Shown: one piece after another, positions 17,194 to 24,687 of the stretch
Position numbering within the stretch: position 1 is the stretch's first letter
Layout of the letters: each line of letters opens with the position of its first letter
Origin: Nostoc sp. C052
GTDB taxonomy: Bacteria > Cyanobacteriota > Cyanobacteriia > Cyanobacteriales > Nostocaceae
Reading direction: 5' to 3'
Assembly: GCF_013393905.1 (NCBI RefSeq)
Contig: NZ_CP040272.1
Span: 4,522,001 to 4,586,000 of the forward strand
Length of the DNA stretch: 64,000 nt
The notes under the pieces: model-generated
Databases searched by the model: none
What the model saw: only the letters and a program-made list of their open reading frames with translations
Told to the model about the DNA's origin: nothing
Position numbers and translations under genes: made by a program

Positions 17194-17548
17194 TCCTTAT
17201 TCTCCAATTCTCAAATTGCTCTCTGGTCAAGGATGAGCGCTTTTTTCTTAGGTAAGCTTTTACATCGTCATTGCTCATTTTTCTGCCTTCCTCTACATAG
17301 CCGTTTTTCAAGGCGTAAATAGCAGCAAGAATAAAGCGCTGATAGTTGTCTAAATATTCGTGTCCGGTTTGATATTCAGCAAGGACACTGATTACCAAGC
17401 GGATAATCTTTTGCTCCCATCGCCAGATAGTGGTTCGCCCAATTCCCATGCATTGGGCCCATTCATGGCGACTTAAGAAATATGGGTCAAATTGACTACG
17501 GACTCCTGAACGGTCATCAAAAAAATCCCAAATCTCAACTTTGTTCAC
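17180..17548 (-). CDS. HTH DNA-binding protein heading the left-arm operon
   Basis: 122 residues. The segment YFLSRHEWAQCMGIGRTTIWRWEQKIIRLVISVL contains a clear helix-turn-helix (MGIGRTTIWRW) of a MerR/phage-excisionase kind. The C-terminal part is Lys/Arg rich (LRKKRSSLTREQFENW). Being first in a seven-gene coupled operon with a 264-base upstream region carrying repeated GGAAC motifs, it is the likely local regulator. It might also bind a replication or att site. Confidence 0.6.
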   Translation of the reverse strand: MNKVEIWDFFDDRSGVRSQFDPYFLSRHEWAQCMGIGRTTIWRWEQKIIRLVISVLAEYQTGHEYLDNYQRFILAAIYALKNGYVEEGRKMSNDDVKAYLRKKRSSLTREQFENWRIRNGIH

Positions 17549-17559
17549 TGTTCATTGCG

Positions 17560-17745
17560 TTTCACTGGTAACGTAAAGTCTGAAACAATTGCGTTCCACC
17601 GTTTAAGTTCAATGCCTCAAAACTTCTATATTCCGTGGGTTTTGGTGATATTTTTAGTTTGGTTGAGATAGTTTGAGGTGAAGAAGGTCAAGTGTTAAGT
17701 GGAACGTGTTGATTCAGTTGTTACTGGAACACGTTTCAGTTGTGT
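17560..17745. promoter_or_regulatory. Repeated GTTCC/GGAAC and GTTTCA/TGAAAC motifs upstream of the left-arm operon
   Basis: The gap between the HTH genes contains GCGTTTCAC, CTGAAACAATTGCGTTCCACC, GTGGAACGTGTT, CTGGAACACGTTTCAG and GTGTTTCAG. The sub-motifs GGAAC(A/G)(C/G)GT and GTTTCA recur in both orientations, as expected for operators or iterons. The likely user is one of the two flanking HTH proteins. Confidence 0.4.
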
Positions 17746-17761
17746 TTCAGTCATAAGCCAA

Positions 17762-17787
17762 TTAAAAACCCCACCATAGGGCAGGGT
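17762..17787 (-). terminator. Terminator after the 17813-18196 gene
   Basis: On the minus strand ACCCTGCC pairs with GGTGGGGT (two G-U pairs) around CTAT, followed by TTTTTAATT. It closes the HTH gene upstream before the repeated-motif region. Confidence 0.65.
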
Positions 17788-17812
17788 CTAGAAACTTCCT
17801 TACGGTGTAAGG

Positions 17813-18196
17813 TCATAGCTGTTTATTGCGGGGCTTTTCTCGATACATTTGTTTTAGACGTTCGGCGCGATCGCGGTTCGATTCTGACCACCATAAGTAA
17901 TGTGCTTCCGCTAGTAACTGTTTATGGTGTTCAGTCGGTGAGCGATAGTTAGGATTATCTTTAGAAAAAAACCACCTCTCAACAGTTGAAACGCTGCACT
18001 CGCAAATTTCTGCAAGTTCTGTGTTGCTAACTTCCCAAAAACTCAAAAACTCCTCTAGTTCCACGATTGGGTGCTTTGGTTTATTTTCTCTAAACTCTTT
18101 TAACGCTTGCCAGTGACGGCGCTGTGGTGGACGGGGTGCAGTCGCAACCATATCATGATTCCGAAAGTGACGCTTGTCTTTGGTCGATGATACCAT
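17813..18196 (-). CDS. HTH-domain protein of the cyanobacterial plasmid/phage type
   Basis: 127 residues. After a basic N-terminus (RPPQRRHWQALKEFRE), the segment VSNTELAEICECSVSTVERWFF is a clear helix-turn-helix, followed by HKQLLAEAHYLWWSESNRDRAERLKQ. It has its own terminator downstream and is divergent from a small plus-strand gene with a 42-base gap, so both may share a regulated promoter. A repressor role is plausible but not shown. Confidence 0.65.
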   Translation of the reverse strand: MVSSTKDKRHFRNHDMVATAPRPPQRRHWQALKEFRENKPKHPIVELEEFLSFWEVSNTELAEICECSVSTVERWFFSKDNPNYRSPTEHHKQLLAEAHYLWWSESNRDRAERLKQMYREKPRNKQL

Positions 18197-18238
18197 CGTT
18201 GGGAGTAGGATGGTGCTATTTAGGGCAAACTTGGGACT

Positions 18239-18553
18239 ATGGCAGAAGATAACAGGCTAAGAATTGGGTTAGGAGAAATTTATCGGGATTTACTAAGGAA
18301 TGATGCTTTTCAGCGCGGCAGTAGCGAAACTCAACAAGCAGACAGCTTGCTTGGAGCAAAGCTGATGGAGCGCGAAAAGCGAATCATGGAGCGTAATAAA
18401 TATTTGGCGTGGAAGCGTGGCATAACACCAGCACAGCTATGGATCGATGTGTTGAGTGGCAATGCGAAGCCACCAACTGTTGAAGAATTATCGGACTTGC
18501 GATCGCGCGGATTAATAGATGAATCTGGAGATGTGCCAGGATTGGGTATATGA
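18239..18553 (+). CDS. Small hypothetical protein (104 aa)
   Basis: A hydrophilic, helical protein (LGAKLMEREKRIMERNKYLAWKRGITPAQLW) with no recognised domain. It is divergent from the HTH gene, and its last bases overlap the start of a 40-codon gene (ATGA), which suggests a two-gene transcript. Confidence 0.55.
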   Translation: MAEDNRLRIGLGEIYRDLLRNDAFQRGSSETQQADSLLGAKLMEREKRIMERNKYLAWKRGITPAQLWIDVLSGNAKPPTVEELSDLRSRGLIDESGDVPGLGI

Positions 18554-18672
18554 GCGACGATCAGCAGCATCTCCAAGAAATCAAATACAGATTTGCCAAA
18601 CTCGGCTGGTTGAAGCGTGAGGATATCCTGTGGCTGCTGGAAGTATTGAGTGAGTTGTTGGGCAGCAAGTAA
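18550..18672 (+). CDS. Small hypothetical protein (40 aa)
   Basis: It starts at an ATG that overlaps the preceding stop (ATGA). The peptide has an amphipathic helix (DILWLLEVLSELLG). It is called mainly because of the translational coupling. It may be an antitoxin- or adaptor-like peptide, but nothing specific is visible. Confidence 0.5.
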   Translation: MSDDQQHLQEIKYRFAKLGWLKREDILWLLEVLSELLGSK

Positions 18673-18692
18673 TAAGCAAACAAATAGAAATT

Positions 18693-19082
18693 ATGGACGC
18701 ATTAAAACTAATAACAGCGGGAAAATCAGCTTTAGATGGAATTAAATTACTAAATCAATATGCTGAAGAAATAAAAGACACGCAAAAACGTGGCGAATTC
18801 ATGAGAATTATTGGTCAACTTAGTATAGAGTTGGCAGAAACTCAAATGAAGCTAGCAGGGCAAATTCAAGAAAATATTGAGAATCAACAAAAAATAAAAC
18901 TTTTAGAAGAAGAAATAAAAAAATTAAAAGACCCGGCTAGCAAAGTAATTTTTAAAGATGGATTTTATTATAAAGAAGATGGAGATGGCGAGTTTTGCAC
19001 AGCTTGTTACGACAGCGACAAAAAGTTAATAAGAGTAAAAAAAAGTTCCAGGATTGATGACGCAGCAGTGTCCTGTATGTAG
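18693..19082 (+). CDS. Coiled-coil zinc-ribbon protein with an apparent frameshift
   Basis: 129 residues in the open frame: an N-terminal helix, a long coiled coil (AETQMKLAGQIQENIENQQK), then KVIFKDGFYYKEDGDGEFCTACYDSD with one CxxC. Related proteins have a second CPVC a little later. Here it lies in another frame (CPVCRTLSGYERKS, ending near 19,111). The two frames join if one A is removed from an A8 run at 19,034-19,041. So the gene is either mutated, mis-sequenced in a homopolymer, or read by slippage to give the full zinc ribbon. Function unknown. Confidence 0.65.
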   Translation: MDALKLITAGKSALDGIKLLNQYAEEIKDTQKRGEFMRIIGQLSIELAETQMKLAGQIQENIENQQKIKLLEEEIKKLKDPASKVIFKDGFYYKEDGDGEFCTACYDSDKKLIRVKKSSRIDDAAVSCM

Positions 19083-19217
19083 AACTTTGTCTGGTTATGA
19101 ACGCAAAAGCTGAGGGTAGAGAATAATCACGATCGCCTTTCATGCTCATACCTCATGAAAAATTTTTCATGAGGGTCAGTTTAGGCTTTATCGGAGCGAT
19201 CGCTTTAGTGGCATAAA

Positions 19218-19631
19218 TTACCTTCCCCCTCGTCTTTCGCTGGCTGCTCGACCACCGCATCGACTGCCGTCACGAGCAGTATCACTGGGTACGTTGCACA
19301 CTCCAGATGAAGTACTTCCAGCAGAGAAAGATCCGTAGCTACTACTGCTAGTATTGACGGGCGCTGGTGATGAAATACCTCCAGTAGAAAAGTTCCTGTA
19401 GCTAGCGCTGCCATTGTTAACAGTTGGCGCAGAAATCAAGCCACACAAACGACTCAAGTCAAAAGTGCTTGGGGTGTCCGTCTTGGCGTAGCAAAGCGCC
19501 TCATTTGACGCGGTAGGATAATTACTGTTATGAAGCGCTTTTTCAAAACCTGGTTGAGCTTGGGCAGTGGCAGAATTCGCAAGCCCAATAATCGTAGATG
19601 CAACACTAAGAACTAGCAATAAAGAACGCAT
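19218..19631 (-). CDS. Secreted small Ser/Gly-rich protein
   Basis: 137 residues with a signal peptide (MRSLLLVLSVASTIIGLANSA, likely cut after ATA). The mature part is low in charge and rich in Ser, Thr and Gly. It ends in VCNVPSDTARDGSRCGGRAAS and a basic RRGGR tail. The C-terminal pattern (C-x11-CG-RAAS-RGG) is a recurring theme in cyanobacterial secreted proteins of unknown function. The gene is isolated, 48 bases downstream of a palindrome copy in map order. Confidence 0.6.
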   Translation of the reverse strand: MRSLLLVLSVASTIIGLANSATAQAQPGFEKALHNSNYPTASNEALCYAKTDTPSTFDLSRLCGLISAPTVNNGSASYRNFSTGGISSPAPVNTSSSSYGSFSAGSTSSGVCNVPSDTARDGSRCGGRAASERRGGR

Positions 19632-19802
19632 ACCAAAAATTTATGTAATGTTTCTTCCTCTTTTGTATGGCTTTGGTGGATAATTCTGTCGCAGAAAAGA
19701 CACGGAACAATTGATGAAGATTCGGTGTGTACCTTGCGAAGCAAATCCGCAAGTGCTAGAAACAGTGAGAAAAAGGGCAACTCTCGGATAACAATCAAAA
19801 AT

Positions 19803-19997
19803 ATGCGTTGGAAGCGAATTCTGATGGCTACAGGACTGGGCACATTAGCCATATTTACCGCCGTAACAACTTATCGTGAATGGCAGGTTAGAAGGCAAGG
19901 GTGGTGTGTGCGCTTTAGCTCCGATGGCAAGCAGAAGGTATTGTATGGAGACGATTGCCGATCGCCAGTTCAAGGGGAAACCCTAAAACGGAAATAG
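19803..19997 (+). CDS. Small single-pass membrane protein (64 aa)
   Basis: The ATG at 19,803 gives a basic start, a hydrophobic segment (ILMATGLGTLAIFTAVTTY) and a short Cys-containing tail (WCVRFSSDGKQKVLYGDDC). A longer frame back to 19,725 exists but adds an unlikely hydrophilic leader. No family is known to me. Confidence 0.45.
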   Translation: MRWKRILMATGLGTLAIFTAVTTYREWQVRRQGWCVRFSSDGKQKVLYGDDCRSPVQGETLKRK

Positions 19998-20031
19998 GGG
20001 GTGCAGGTAAGAGCGATCGCGAGTAGACTGT

Positions 20032-20316
20032 GTGCGTAAAGTTACTTTAAAGCCAATGTTTATTGAAGCGAACAACAAAGACGGGCACAGAATTCTAATC
20101 AACACTGACGCGATCGCCTATGTTGATTTTGATGCTGTTGTCTACGTTCAGAAGGAACCTCGCGAAGTTGAAGAAAGCGGAGTAAGAGTCTCTTTCCAGG
20201 TATCAAGAGGAGATGAAGGAAAACAATGGCCGGCGTTTCAGGAGTTTACTGGCAAAGAAGCAGAGAATCTTCGAGCAGGGCTTTCTAAAGCGTTGGAGGC
20301 TAATCGATTTTCATAA
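20032..20316 (+). CDS. Hypothetical protein, likely single-stranded beta domain (94 aa)
   Basis: It starts with GTG at 20,032 or ATG at 20,056, and neither has a strong ribosome site. The core ILINTDAIAYVDFDAVVYV reads like the short 'flagellar/phage' type domain that carries a residue list under FIEANN...ILIN...I. A helical tail follows (GKEAENLRAGLSKAL). It ends 30 bases before a palindrome copy. Confidence 0.5.
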   Translation: MRKVTLKPMFIEANNKDGHRILINTDAIAYVDFDAVVYVQKEPREVEESGVRVSFQVSRGDEGKQWPAFQEFTGKEAENLRAGLSKALEANRFS

Positions 20317-20685
20317 GAGCGCAAAACAACACAGCATAAATCATCCTGAAAAATTTTTCAGGATGATTTACTAGGGAATTATCGCTTACTCCATTGGATC
20401 GTCTCTGCCAATGCCAAGCGATCACAAGAGAACAGAACCCCAAGACTTGTCGGGTTTTGGGGAAAAGGGGAAGGGGAAAGAAAAAACTTTTAACCTTTAC
20501 CCCAAGCCCAATTCCGAGTTAAAAATCCACAAAGCGACGAGCAGTATTGAACAGAACCCGGCTTATGTCCTGCTTCTGAACGCGGAAATTATCGGTGGTG
20601 TGAGTATGATCACAAGTGTTTGACGCAAAAATTTTTCATACTTGTGTTACTGGAATTGTTAAAAAGCTAGGTGAGGAGTGCTGCT

Positions 20686-21024
20686 ATGGCAAAGAAAAGT
20701 TCTCGAATAATTGAATTCAAGCAGAAATTGCTTGACAAAGTTGCAGATATTACTAATTCCTATGATTTGCAGCTAGTCAAAGGAGCAGGGGAATACACTT
20801 ATGTTCAGCAAAAAGACTCATTCGTAACACTTGTAAGTCTAGCCTTTGGTTTTTATGACGAAACTGACTTATTTACTGTAAACATAAACATTAATTGGGA
20901 TATTTTTGATTCCGAGCAATGGCATTTTGAACAGACTAACATCTGCCTCACTGATGGCGCAAATATTGAAAAGATGCTGTCCAGTATTGATCAATTACTT
21001 GGTACTAAATACCACAAAACCTGA
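20686..21024 (+). CDS. Hypothetical protein in a palindrome-flanked cassette
   Basis: The ATG at 20,686 is preceded by GAGGAG with good spacing. 112 residues: a basic N-terminus (AKKSSRIIEFKQKLLDKV), then a beta-rich region (FVTLVSLAFGFYDETDLFTVNININWDIF) and a short helical end. No family is recognised. It is alone, with a near-copy of the palindrome 48 bases before it (20,625) and an exact copy 200 bases after it (21,224), the clearest single-gene cassette in the element. Confidence 0.55.
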   Translation: MAKKSSRIIEFKQKLLDKVADITNSYDLQLVKGAGEYTYVQQKDSFVTLVSLAFGFYDETDLFTVNININWDIFDSEQWHFEQTNICLTDGANIEKMLSSIDQLLGTKYHKT

Positions 21025-21238
21025 TAAGCAGAAGTTTTTAGCAAATTCACTTCACAAAAAAAGCCAGCGAATCACTTGCTCGTATTTCAAAAAACAATGA
21101 ATCTTACGTGGTTGACTCAATTTTTTTGGAGTAGTTCAATAACCTTTTTTATATGCTCAAGAGGGCTTTCATCTCCAGGCGCAAAACTTGAATGATGCTG
21201 AAGGTGAGAATGATCACCCCTCATGAAAAATTTTTCAA

Positions 21239-21841
21239 CTATGGCTGTTGCAAAACATTGATCGCTTTCAAGTTGTGATGCGGATTTGAAAGCTCCCCTC
21301 TAATCCTCTGCTCTAAGAGTAAAAGCCAGTCTAGATGCTCAATCTGGTTTTGCCATGAAAGTTTGGGATTCTTACTGATATGAATAAGTGAAAGCGGCGC
21401 TAGGGCAACACCCGCAGCTGCACGACGGGGCGCGAGTTGTCGAAGTGCAAAACTTTGGGTAAATCCTTCGAGATCGCAATCCCAAATACCAATAGGAATG
21501 CTACTCCCATTGCGAAAAACGCGCCAGACTGCAAAGCGGTGCGTAAGTGCAGAATTGTATGGATGAGAGTGCGATCGCAAGCGGAAAGGGGTTCCGTTGA
21601 ATTCCCCAGCCATTTCTGCTTGTAAATCGGGCAAGTAATCCAGCGTGATAAGGTAATCGCATTCTCCGTATCTTGAGGTGATGCGGTAGGTGCTAAGTCC
21701 CCCTGGGGTGGTTCTCTCAATTCGCAAAACGGCGCAATATTTCCCGTACCAGCGCTTGATAATTTTTGGGGAACTGCGACGCTTTTTCTTGCCCTTGAAA
21801 AGCTTTGAGATCCATCGTTGTAACTTTTCGATCCATCCCAC
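21239..21841 (-). CDS. Hypothetical protein at the end of the left structural operon
   Basis: 200 residues. It has a very basic N-terminus (KLFKGKKKRRSSPKIIKRWYGKY), then a mixed domain with CDYLITLDYLPDL and FRLRSHSHPYNSAL. No family is recognised. It overlaps nothing but follows a small membrane protein by one base, so it is probably co-transcribed with the tail-tube block. Its stop is one base from a palindrome copy. Confidence 0.55.
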   Translation of the reverse strand: MGWIEKLQRWISKLFKGKKKRRSSPKIIKRWYGKYCAVLRIERTTPGGLSTYRITSRYGECDYLITLDYLPDLQAEMAGEFNGTPFRLRSHSHPYNSALTHRFAVWRVFRNGSSIPIGIWDCDLEGFTQSFALRQLAPRRAAAGVALAPLSLIHISKNPKLSWQNQIEHLDWLLLLEQRIRGELSNPHHNLKAINVLQQP

Positions 21842-21842
21842 A

Positions 21843-22124
21843 TTACTCTCGCCCCTTGGTCAAAAAGTGTCCAAAAGCCAGAGCGATCGCATCTGTTGGC
21901 AATCCTAAAATTCCAGCTATCAAAACAACACACGGATAGAAGATTTGAGCGTTGAGTTCGCGAGAGGCGATCGCAAATTCAATCCCAGACTTATTAAATT
22001 TAAAGGAAATATCTGTTGACTGAGCCGCGATCAGGGTTGTCAAGAATAATGCAAATAGATAGGAGTATCCTTTGCCGAGGCGAGAGTCGTTTTTTGGGGG
22101 TGCGATCGCCATTGTTTCTGGCAA
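21843..22124 (-). CDS. Small membrane protein, possibly holin-like (93 aa)
   Basis: Two hydrophobic segments: YSYLFALFLTTLIAAQS and FYPCVVLIAGILGLPTDAIALAF. They are separated by a polar stretch, with a charged C-terminus. Size, two-helix topology and place in a phage structural operon fit a holin or a small membrane accessory. The lysozyme, however, lies 35 kb away, so a holin call is only a possibility. Confidence 0.5.
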   Translation of the reverse strand: MPETMAIAPPKNDSRLGKGYSYLFALFLTTLIAAQSTDISFKFNKSGIEFAIASRELNAQIFYPCVVLIAGILGLPTDAIALAFGHFLTKGRE

Positions 22125-22212
22125 GGTTGGTGTACTCTCTCAAAATTCCCCAAACAAAAAGCGCCACTGTAGTGCAGAAGCGCTTCTAGGAATAGGTATT
22201 TGTGTAAAAAAA

Positions 22213-22911
22213 CTAGACCAAAGAAAATCTGGTGATTGTGGGTGAACCCTGCCCCATTAGGGTGAAAGAAGTAGTGACGATCGCTGTAGAATTCATTTGC
22301 TTTTGGAAATTGGTAATCACAGCAGCGCCCTTCAATCCATCGCCTACTGCATAACCATTGGGAGGTGGATCTTGCTGCCAAACAAAAATTTCCCTACCGG
22401 ATACAGCCTGAGAGGCAGCATAGAAAATGCGGCGAAAAGCCTCATCATCGCTTAATAAATTTGCTTGCCAGGGCAGTTGCCAAGACTGTCCTGTAATTGC
22501 TCCGTCTTTGTATCCCAAAAGGTCTTCAAAAACGAGTACGTCAGCGCGATCGGCGTTCAGATCGACGCTTAACTGAGTACCACCAAGCAACCGCAATTTC
22601 GCTGTGTAATCAGCCGTTGAACTGCCCGTTAAGGCAGCAGTGGTAGCTTCAATGTGCAGAGTGGTATCACCTGCTTTAGCGTCCTTGGATAAGTAAACGG
22701 TAAGTGTTGCTGTGCCGTTATCAAAGGTCAAAGGTGTGCCACCTGCGATCGCCCCTGTCAATGCAGTTACAGTCACGCTAGTTGCTGCACTGGTGATGCC
22801 ACTGGCAGCCGTAATGCTCACATCTTCTGGCTCGGTGCGATCGCCCAGTGGAAGTAATGCCACATACAGCTTTACTTTATTACCCGCACCAACTTGGAAA
22901 GTCTTGCTCAT
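22213..22911 (-). CDS. Phage tail tube / major tail protein
   Basis: 232 residues. The central part (ASGITSAATSVTVTALTGAI and DAKAGDTTLHIEATTAAL) is the repeated beta-sheet insertion seen in cyanobacterial siphophage tail tube proteins. The ends carry the tube fold (VGAGNKVKLYVALLP, then ISFTLMGQGSP-like TTSFTLMGQGSPTITRF). It should polymerise into the tail tube. It follows the tail terminator gene by 23 bases. In normal gene order the tail chaperones and tape measure come next, but here they are about 17 kb away on the other strand. Confidence 0.7.
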   Translation of the reverse strand: MSKTFQVGAGNKVKLYVALLPLGDRTEPEDVSITAASGITSAATSVTVTALTGAIAGGTPLTFDNGTATLTVYLSKDAKAGDTTLHIEATTAALTGSSTADYTAKLRLLGGTQLSVDLNADRADVLVFEDLLGYKDGAITGQSWQLPWQANLLSDDEAFRRIFYAASQAVSGREIFVWQQDPPPNGYAVGDGLKGAAVITNFQKQMNSTAIVTTSFTLMGQGSPTITRFSLV

Positions 22912-22934
22912 TCTGATCTCCGGTTAAACCGCAG

Positions 22935-23357
22935 TCAGGGTTCCCTCACTTCCCAATCCTTTAAGAAAATTTTGCATTGCTCCACAGTGAGCAGCTTGTC
23001 CGAGCCTGGCATTGGGCTGACTCTTTCTATTAGGTAATGGGCAGGTAAATCGCCGCTCAAAAGCCCAATTACTTCCACCAAACTTTTATTTGTATCCCAC
23101 TGTTTGAGGTGAATTTCCCATAGGTTCGTGAAAGTGCGATCGCCCCCAATATTTGCACTCACATCCGGGTATGGCTGTTTAATTACTACTTCCAACCCTG
23201 AAACTTTTGTGCCGTTTTCAGGATAATTCCAGCCTTTGTCTGGGTCGGGGAGACAGGCTAATGCGGGGCTTATAGAGCGATCAGGGAAGGTGTAAGTTCC
23301 TAGTAAGTTTTCTAATATTAGTAATACATCATTGCGTAAAATAAGGATATCAATCAT
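22935..23357 (-). CDS. Tail terminator / head-tail joining protein
   Basis: 140 residues with the length and alpha/beta pattern of tail-completion proteins (gpU/gp17 type): RNDVLLILENLLGTYTFPDR, WEIHLKQWDTNKSLVEVIGLL, IERVSPMPGSDKLLTVEQCKIFL. Its position between the neck genes and the tail tube supports the call. Sequence similarity by eye is weak. Confidence 0.55.
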   Translation of the reverse strand: MIDILILRNDVLLILENLLGTYTFPDRSISPALACLPDPDKGWNYPENGTKVSGLEVVIKQPYPDVSANIGGDRTFTNLWEIHLKQWDTNKSLVEVIGLLSGDLPAHYLIERVSPMPGSDKLLTVEQCKIFLKDWEVREP

Positions 23358-23385
23358 GTGTTGTTAGAAATTAAAGCGGAGGAAT

Positions 23386-23601
23386 TTGAAAAAGTACACA
23401 ATTCAATTTCATCACCCAAAGTTCCCTTATTGGTTTGAGGATTTTATTGCACTTTCTGAGGAATCGGCTTTAAAAGAAGCAAGAAGAATTTGGGGTAACA
23501 AATGTGGAGATATTACCGTTTACGCTGTATCGTTCGACTTAAGACTTGGGGTGCGTCCGCTTTTCTATGTAGCCTCGGACGCGCATACTGAAGCCTACTA
23601 A
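23386..23601 (+). CDS. Small plus-strand cargo gene in the structural block (71 aa)
   Basis: It starts with TTG at 23,386 after GGAGGA, opposite in direction to the surrounding structural genes. The sequence KKYTIQFHHPKFPYWFEDFIALSEESALKEARRIWG looks like a small, cytoplasmic, DUF-type domain. A near-copy of the palindrome starts 10 bases after its stop, which makes it another one-gene cassette. Confidence 0.5.
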   Translation: MKKYTIQFHHPKFPYWFEDFIALSEESALKEARRIWGNKCGDITVYAVSFDLRLGVRPLFYVASDAHTEAY

Positions 23602-23634
23602 ATCAGTTGATGAATAATTTTTCAGGAAGTGCGT

Positions 23635-23976
23635 TCACTTTTTAAGGTCACGATACGCGGCTTTGACAAGAATAGCCAAAGCGTTGGCGACTGTTGAATC
23701 AAGATTTTTGTCCGATAGCAACTGGAGAGCGATCGCCTCTGGCACGGACAAGTGTTTATTAGTTTCTGCGCCTTTAAAAAATACAGAGGGCGAAACATCT
23801 AGCCAATTGCAAAGTGCTATAAAAGTTTCCATATCAGGAGATTGACCTCTTTCTACTCGTGAAAGAGTAGATGGGCTAACATTGCCAATTTCTAAGGACA
23901 CGTCGCGCAATTTTTTATCACTACGCCTATCGCGAACTAAGGTAGATAATCGTTCTAGATCAAGAGAGTATTTCAC
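23635..23976 (-). CDS. XRE-family HTH regulator inside the tail module
   Basis: 113 residues. LRDVSLEIGNVSPSTLSRVERGQSPDMETFIALCNWLDV is a canonical XRE helix-turn-helix, followed by a short C-terminal helix region. Its start overlaps the upstream neck-gene stop by four bases, yet a regulator in the middle of a structural operon is unusual. It is a good candidate for a moron-type repressor, and possibly for the protein that binds the element-wide palindrome (a near-copy lies 11 bases after its stop), but there is no direct evidence for that. Confidence 0.7.
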   Translation of the reverse strand: MKYSLDLERLSTLVRDRRSDKKLRDVSLEIGNVSPSTLSRVERGQSPDMETFIALCNWLDVSPSVFFKGAETNKHLSVPEAIALQLLSDKNLDSTVANALAILVKAAYRDLKK

Positions 23977-24362
23977 AGATATTTGTTGAGTTGTTTCTGC
24001 ATTATGCCTGCTGCGTCACACTCTTTTAAACCTACTTTTGTCCAAGGCCTTGCAGGTAGTTCAGTACCGTTTTTAGTAGTTGCTCCATCATGGACGATCG
24101 CGGCATGATCGGATTCCCAGGTGTACTCAGCAGCATTGGCGTTCCGGGTAATTACGAGAGAATTATACAATTCTTCGCTATCCAAAATGTTGCGAGGACT
24201 GCCTACTAAATCACCGTTTTGGCGGAGGGTTTCACGCGGCCATTCCCAGATATCGGAGGCGATCGCATTTTGAAAAGCCTCTCCCTGTGCCCCAACTACC
24301 ACGTCAAAAGCTTTGTTAATGGCTGAATTTATCTTATTTAAATCAATATTGATTTTGCCCAC
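23973..24362 (-). CDS. Neck protein, HK97 gp10-like
   Basis: 129 residues with the pattern of HK97 gp10/neck type 1 proteins. A helical N-terminus (INSAINKAFDVVVGAQGEAFQNAIASDI) comes first, then a region with LYNSLVITRNANAAEYTWESDHAAIVHDG and PARPWTKVGL near the end. Such proteins join the head connector and the tail terminator. The place in the operon (between the connector-like and tail terminator genes) agrees. Confidence 0.62.
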   Translation of the reverse strand: MGKINIDLNKINSAINKAFDVVVGAQGEAFQNAIASDIWEWPRETLRQNGDLVGSPRNILDSEELYNSLVITRNANAAEYTWESDHAAIVHDGATTKNGTELPARPWTKVGLKECDAAGIMQKQLNKYL

Positions 24363-24419
24363 TTTTATTTCTTGCTTGTTGCATTTTTCAAGTGATGAAC
24401 TTTTGTTTGTAGGAGCAAA

Positions 24420-24638
24420 TCATTGATTATTGGTTTTGTTTGTAACAATAATTTGCCCGTTTTTAATCATAGGCGGTATAGCCAGAATTGCATTATCCCC
24501 AGTCTCTATTGCGGTTTGATATCCTAACCGCCAAGACTCATTAGCTAGATTATTGGGTATTTCTGGTATGCAGGGTAGCTTGAAAACACCGTGTAACCAG
24601 CCTTCATGAAATTCACTGTCACCTTGCAAATTAATCAT
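24420..24638 (-). CDS. Small protein resembling ribosome modulation factor (72 aa)
   Basis: The ATG at 24,638 overlaps the stop of a 16-codon leader gene (ATGA). Its core FHEGWLHGVFKLPCIP, then SWRLGYQTAIETG, has the G-x-P-C-x-P ... W-x-x-G-W/Y pattern of the Rmf family, which parks ribosomes as inactive dimers. A phage-borne Rmf-like protein would slow or redirect host translation. The match is short and judged by eye, so it may be coincidental. Confidence 0.4.
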   Translation of the reverse strand: MINLQGDSEFHEGWLHGVFKLPCIPEIPNNLANESWRLGYQTAIETGDNAILAIPPMIKNGQIIVTNKTNNQ

Positions 24639-24685
24639 AGGTTTGCATCCAACTTTGGATCTTCTGCGATTTCTGGTTGAGCCAT
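24635..24685 (-). CDS. 16-codon leader gene with a strong ribosome site
   Basis: MAQPEIAEDPKLDANL, followed by a stop that overlaps the next start. AGGAGG lies 8 bases upstream of its ATG and is formed by the end of the preceding gene. The size and coupling suggest a translational leader for the Rmf-like gene. Confidence 0.4.
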   Translation of the reverse strand: MAQPEIAEDPKLDANL

Positions 24686-24687
24686 TA

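Noticed and set aside
20411..20623. 70-aa plus-strand frame between palindromes
   Set aside because: Low-complexity Gly/Lys start, no ribosome site; could be a decayed gene but I cannot support it.
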